DNA from: MAG-120531 sp038125995
GTDB taxonomy: Bacteria; Bacteroidota; Bacteroidia; Flavobacteriales; Flavobacteriaceae
Length of the DNA: 64,000 nt
Assembly: GCA_038125995.1 (NCBI GenBank)
Contig: JAYPEX010000007.1
Coordinates: 62,001 to 126,000 of the forward strand
Direction: 5' to 3'
Shown: positions 60,984-64,000 of the stretch, one piece after another
Layout of the letters: every line of letters begins with the position of its first letter
How positions within the stretch are numbered: position 1 is the stretch's first letter
Made by a program: the position numbers and the translations under genes
Notes under the pieces: generated by a model
The model's database searches: none
What the model was told of the DNA's origin: nothing
Seen by the model: the letters and a program-made list of their open reading frames with translations, nothing else

Positions 60984-61982
60984 TTATGAGGGATCATAGG
61001 CCCAGGTTAAATAGGATGCTCCCCAAGTAAAACCGCCTCCAAAGGCGGCAAAAACTAGAGCATCTCCCTTTTTTAATTGTTGTTCATAGTCTGCTAGTAA
61101 TAACGGTAAAGTAGCCGATGTAGTATTTCCATAGTGCTCTATATTCATCATTACCTTTTCAGGAGCTAAATCCATTCGATTAGCAGTCGCATCGATGATT
61201 CGCTTATTGGCTTGATGTGGCACTAACCAATTGACATCATCATGAGTGAGCTTATTGCGCTCCATTATTTTAGCAGCAGCATCCGCCATATTGGATACCG
61301 CAAACTTAAATACGGTTTTTCCATCTTGATAGACGTAATGCTGTTTGTTTTTGATCGTTTTTTCACTTGCTGGTAAGAGGGAGCCTCCAGCTTCTATTCT
61401 TAGGAAATCTCTTCCAACTCCATCAGTTCTCAAATATTCATCCTGATATCCATAACCCTCTATATTGGGTTCGAAAAGGACTGCTCCAGCACCATCACCA
61501 AAAATAATACAGGTTACTCTATCGGTATAATCAATAATAGAAGACATCTTGTCTGCTCCAATTAGCAACACCTTTTTATAACGACCACTTTCGATATAAG
61601 CAGCAGCAGAAGACATGCCATAAAGAAAGCTAGAACAAGCAGCTTGAAGGTCGTAAGAAAAAGCGTTTGTGGCTCCAATATTGGAAGCTACAAATGCAGC
61701 TGTAGAAGCTACAGGTAAGTCAGGAGTAGCTGTTGCGACTAAAACCAGATCAATTTCAGTAGCATCTAACTGTTTTTTTTCGATTAAATCCTTAGCGGCT
61801 TGTATTGCCAAATAAGAAGTTCCCTTGTCTTTGTCTTTTAACAAACGTCTCTCCTTAATACCAGTTCGAGTCGTAATCCACTCGTCATTGGTATCAACCA
61901 TGGTTTCCAACAAAGCATTGGAAAGCACAAAATCAGGAATATAGGATCCTACAGCGGTTATAGCAGCTGTTGTTTTTGTCAT
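60984..61982 (-). CDS. fabH: beta-ketoacyl-ACP synthase III
   Basis: A 332-residue enzyme that starts fatty-acid synthesis from acetyl-CoA and malonyl-ACP. Catalytic triad: Cys116 (QAACSSFLYG), His256 (VPHQANKRI) and Asn286 (YGNTTSATLP). It is the first gene of the fabH-accB-accC unit, 162 bases after rpmF, with a terminator between them. plsX, often next to fabH, is absent. Confidence 0.97.
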   Translation of the reverse strand: MTKTTAAITAVGSYIPDFVLSNALLETMVDTNDEWITTRTGIKERRLLKDKDKGTSYLAIQAAKDLIEKKQLDATEIDLVLVATATPDLPVASTAAFVASNIGATNAFSYDLQAACSSFLYGMSSAAAYIESGRYKKVLLIGADKMSSIIDYTDRVTCIIFGDGAGAVLFEPNIEGYGYQDEYLRTDGVGRDFLRIEAGGSLLPASEKTIKNKQHYVYQDGKTVFKFAVSNMADAAAKIMERNKLTHDDVNWLVPHQANKRIIDATANRMDLAPEKVMMNIEHYGNTTSATLPLLLADYEQQLKKGDALVFAAFGGGFTWGASYLTWAYDPS

Positions 61983-62087
61983 AGTTGAATTTGATAAAAT
62001 TTGGAGAAAAATTCCAATTTCAAGCGAAAATTAGTAAAAAATGATCACTTTTAGTTAAAACAGCGTGTTTTTGTTGACTTTTTTTAA

Positions 62088-62116
62088 CAAAAAAACTCTC
62101 ACTTGAAGGTGAGAGT
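62088..62116 (-). terminator. intrinsic terminator after rpmF
   Basis: ACTCTCAC (62095-62102) pairs with GTGAGAGT (62109-62116), with a T-run on the minus strand. Confidence 0.85.
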
Positions 62117-62144
62117 AATCTGCAGTTAAATACGATATAACGAC

Positions 62145-62342
62145 TTATGCTGAAACTTCTTCAGTTTGATCAATCAATACCTGACCTCTGTAATAAAGTT
62201 TTCCTTCATGCCAGTGCGCTCTGTGGTAAAGGTGTAATTCTCCAGTAGTAGGATCCTTAGCAATTGTTGGCGCAGTCGCTTTGTAATGAGTTCTTCTCTT
62301 GTCTCTTCTCGTTTTTGATATTTTTCTCTTTGGATGTGCCAT
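62145..62342 (-). CDS. rpmF: ribosomal protein L32
   Basis: A 65-residue 50S protein beginning AHPKRKISKTRRDKRRTHYK, the standard L32 start. It has no zinc cysteines (as in zinc-free L32 forms). It is 2 bases after the YceD-like gene, which is its usual neighbour. Confidence 0.97.
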   Translation of the reverse strand: MAHPKRKISKTRRDKRRTHYKATAPTIAKDPTTGELHLYHRAHWHEGKLYYRGQVLIDQTEEVSA

Positions 62343-62344
62343 TG

Positions 62345-62887
62345 TTACTTATTTTTATCCGTTTTTAACTTTTTTAATGCATCCCATCTGGGATCCGTAT
62401 GCTCTTCTTTTGATTCTTTCTTTAATTCTTTAACCGATAACGCTTCTAACAATTCCAAAGCTGGTGACGATAGACTCCCGTCTTCCACACCTGGATGAAC
62501 CCTCTTGAGTGGAACTGCTAAAACTGACATCTCATAGAAATACTGTGAGAGATTGATTTTGTGATCGTGATGTGGAATCACTAATAACGATTCATTTTCG
62601 TCATCGTACGCATCTCCAAATTTAATCACTAAATCCAATTCAGCTTCGATGGGGAGATCAAAGGGAACGTCAGTTAAGTCACAATTGACATTAACACTTC
62701 CGCTCGTTTTAATCTCAGCTTCCATAAAGCTGCTCAATTTGTTTAAAATCAGCTCAACCTTAAGATTGGCACTGTTAAACTCATCAAAGTTAAAGTTCTC
62801 AAAGAACGATTGATCGATCGCGTATTCAAACTCGTGTTTCCCCTGCTTTAATCCTGTAAAAGGAATATCAAACTCCTTATTTTTCAT
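62345..62887 (-). CDS. YceD/DUF177 family protein
   Basis: A 180-residue protein beginning MKNKEFDIPFTGLKQGKHEF, with the conserved CDLTDVPFDLPIEAELDLVIKF and the acidic DDENESLLVIP region. YceD is linked to 23S rRNA accumulation in other bacteria and is encoded before rpmF. The frame opens at a GTG at 62911, but the ATG at 62887 fits the family N-terminus better. Confidence 0.9.
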   Translation of the reverse strand: MKNKEFDIPFTGLKQGKHEFEYAIDQSFFENFNFDEFNSANLKVELILNKLSSFMEAEIKTSGSVNVNCDLTDVPFDLPIEAELDLVIKFGDAYDDENESLLVIPHHDHKINLSQYFYEMSVLAVPLKRVHPGVEDGSLSSPALELLEALSVKELKKESKEEHTDPRWDALKKLKTDKNK

Positions 62888-62932
62888 TTTGCCAGTGATT
62901 GAAACGTTCACAATTTACCTAAAAGGCGGGTG

Positions 62933-62940
62933 CAAAGATA
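62933..62940 (-). promoter_or_regulatory. -7 element of the yceD-rpmF transcript
   Basis: TATCTTTG on the minus strand matches TAnnTTTG, 45 bases before the ATG at 62887. Confidence 0.5.
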
Positions 62941-63010
62941 CTATTATTCTATTAATAAACAATTTATTAACAAAAATATTAGCAGAATAATCCTCCTCTA
63001 AAAACCGGTT

Positions 63011-64000
63011 TTAATTCTTTCTATTCATTTGCTTCAAATTGACCTTTTCTAAAGGGTTTGAAGTTAATTCATCGTACTGACTACGGTCTTTGTACAATTG
63101 GATGGCTAAAAAAATAGCTTCTTTAAAAGAGTGTTCGTTAGCAATTCCTTTACCAGCGATATCAAATGCAGTTCCATGATCAGGCGAAGTTCTTATTTTA
63201 GACAGTCCCGCAGTATAGTTAACCCCTTGACCAAACGATAGCGTTTTAAAAGGAATCAATCCCTGGTCGTGATAAGCTGCCAATATCGCATCAAAATTCT
63301 TGTAATTTTCTGAGCCAAAAAATCCATCAGCAGCGTAGGGTCCAAAGACCATATTCCCTTCTTCTTGTAATTTTACAATAGTAGGCTTTAGGGTTTGATC
63401 GTCTTCACTGCCAATAACTCCTTGATCGCCACTATGCGGATTGATTCCCAATAAGGCGATTTTTGGCTTTGAAATTCCAAAATCCCTTTGTAGCGTTTTT
63501 ACAACGGTGGTTACTTTTTCGACGATGAGCTCAGGGGTAATGTGATCGCTTACCGATTTAACGGGAATGTGATCCGTTAAAAGTCCAACTCTTAATTTAG
63601 AGGAGATCATAAACATCAAACTTTTTCCTCCTAATTCTTGAGCTAAATAATCCGTATGCCCTGGAAATTTAAATGATTCTGACTGTATGTTGCTCTTGTC
63701 AATCGGAGCTGTTACCAAAACATCGATACTGTCACTTTTTAAAGACTTAACAGCCGCTTGAAGTGATTTCAAAGCATAGGTGCCTCCGGTTTGGTTTGAT
63801 ACTCCTGGGGTGATTTCTGGTTGATCTTTCCATACGTTGACCACATTAAATTTACCGTCAAGTGACTCCTCTGAAGTACCCACACCATTAAAATTTATCT
63901 GATAGTTGAGAAGTTTTAACCAAGTGCTGATGGACTTGTTGGATGCAAAAACTACAGGGGTACACAATTCCAACATTCTGGGATCTAAAAAGGTCTTTAG
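63011..64000 (-). CDS. pdxA: 4-hydroxythreonine-4-phosphate dehydrogenase, partial
   Basis: The reading frame continues to the right edge (LKTFLDPRMLELCTP), so the first part is outside the window and the ATG at 63976 is internal. Visible: GGTYALKSLQAAVKSL, the metal-binding HTDYLAQELGG, LGINPHSGDQGVIG and AYHDQGLIPFKTL, all PdxA signatures. It oxidises 4-phosphohydroxy-L-threonine in vitamin B6 synthesis. It lies upstream of yceD on the same strand, 99 bases from its GTG. Confidence 0.95.
   Translation of the reverse strand, partial: LKTFLDPRMLELCTPVVFASNKSISTWLKLLNYQINFNGVGTSEESLDGKFNVVNVWKDQPEITPGVSNQTGGTYALKSLQAAVKSLKSDSIDVLVTAPIDKSNIQSESFKFPGHTDYLAQELGGKSLMFMISSKLRVGLLTDHIPVKSVSDHITPELIVEKVTTVVKTLQRDFGISKPKIALLGINPHSGDQGVIGSEDDQTLKPTIVKLQEEGNMVFGPYAADGFFGSENYKNFDAILAAYHDQGLIPFKTLSFGQGVNYTAGLSKIRTSPDHGTAFDIAGKGIANEHSFKEAIFLAIQLYKDRSQYDELTSNPLEKVNLKQMNRKN

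Noticed and set aside
61998..62020. Imperfect palindrome (TTGGA/TCCAA) about 20 bases upstream of fabH, considered as an operator.
   Set aside because: Only 5 paired bases in AT-rich DNA; too weak to report as a site.
1..64000. tRNA, rRNA, CRISPR arrays, insertion sequences, integrases, toxin-antitoxin or phage-defence genes.
   Set aside because: None seen. The window reads as core genome and no mobile-element hallmark was found.

Overview
The window is a dense, AT-rich chromosomal segment from a member of the Bacteroidota, most likely a marine-type Flavobacteriaceae. Four things point there. Promoters carry the Bacteroidota -7 element TAnnTTTG rather than TATAAT. There is a complete Bat (Bacteroides aerotolerance) operon. 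The outer-membrane receptors are flavobacterial TonB-dependent types. Lineage markers include an IPExxxDY-family protein and a DksA-like protein with a degraded zinc finger. I see no rRNA, tRNA, CRISPR array, insertion sequence or prophage. Almost all of it is core genome, and no gene-free stretch exceeds 300 bases (the longest, 51509-51739, holds a candidate small RNA).

Layout. 1-3381 (minus): the start of kbl and a RecB/AddA-like helicase-nuclease. 3532-8227: Mn/Fe superoxide dismutase, then on minus a long amidophosphoribosyltransferase, a PfkB kinase, rnhA and purN. 8395-13257 (plus): acpP-fabF-rnc, an IPExxxDY protein, pyk and a CYTH protein. 13258-17258 (minus): pheS, a SulP transporter with a beta-carbonic anhydrase (probable bicarbonate module), and a small secreted protein. 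17312-26243 (minus): the Bat operon moxR-DUF58-unknown-batA-batB-batC-batD-batE. 26374-33636: small metabolic genes (aldo/keto reductase, SDR, sugar kinase, phosphatase, ALDH7-type dehydrogenase, cvpA, gpsA). 33848-43912: a second SulP transporter, nitronate monooxygenase-like enzyme, EamA transporter, ArsC-like protein, DinB protein, trans-sulfuration enzyme, gdhA, recO and a hemoglobin/hemin-type TonB receptor. 43992-54705 (plus, one minus gene): ileS, DksA-like, DUF2807-like, lspA, a 5-FTHF cyclo-ligase, uvrC, an M23 peptidase and pgi. 54875-64000: a second TonB receptor, a small membrane protein, an FAD oxidoreductase, then on minus the fatty-acid/ribosome cluster yceD-rpmF-fabH-accB-accC and the partial pdxA.

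Themes. Fatty-acid synthesis is represented twice (acpP-fabF and fabH-accB-accC). Translation, replication and repair genes are common (pheS, ileS, rpmF, rnc, rnhA, uvrC, recO, the helicase). Envelope biology is represented by the Bat system, lspA, M23 peptidase and the TonB receptors. Genes are packed tightly: several convergent pairs end within 0-4 bases of each other, and several terminators touch or contain the next gene's start codon.

No clearly new multi-gene system stands out. The most interesting unexplained material is non-coding: two candidate small RNAs sharing a GTTTGGTTG element (one behind a sigma-54-like promoter), a set of near-leaderless promoters, a 73-base nested hairpin after the superoxide dismutase gene, and three operator-like palindromes in promoter regions. 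The least understood coding parts are the unnamed 535-residue Bat-operon protein and the 95-residue secreted protein beside that operon. All calls were made by reading the sequence; no database search was run.
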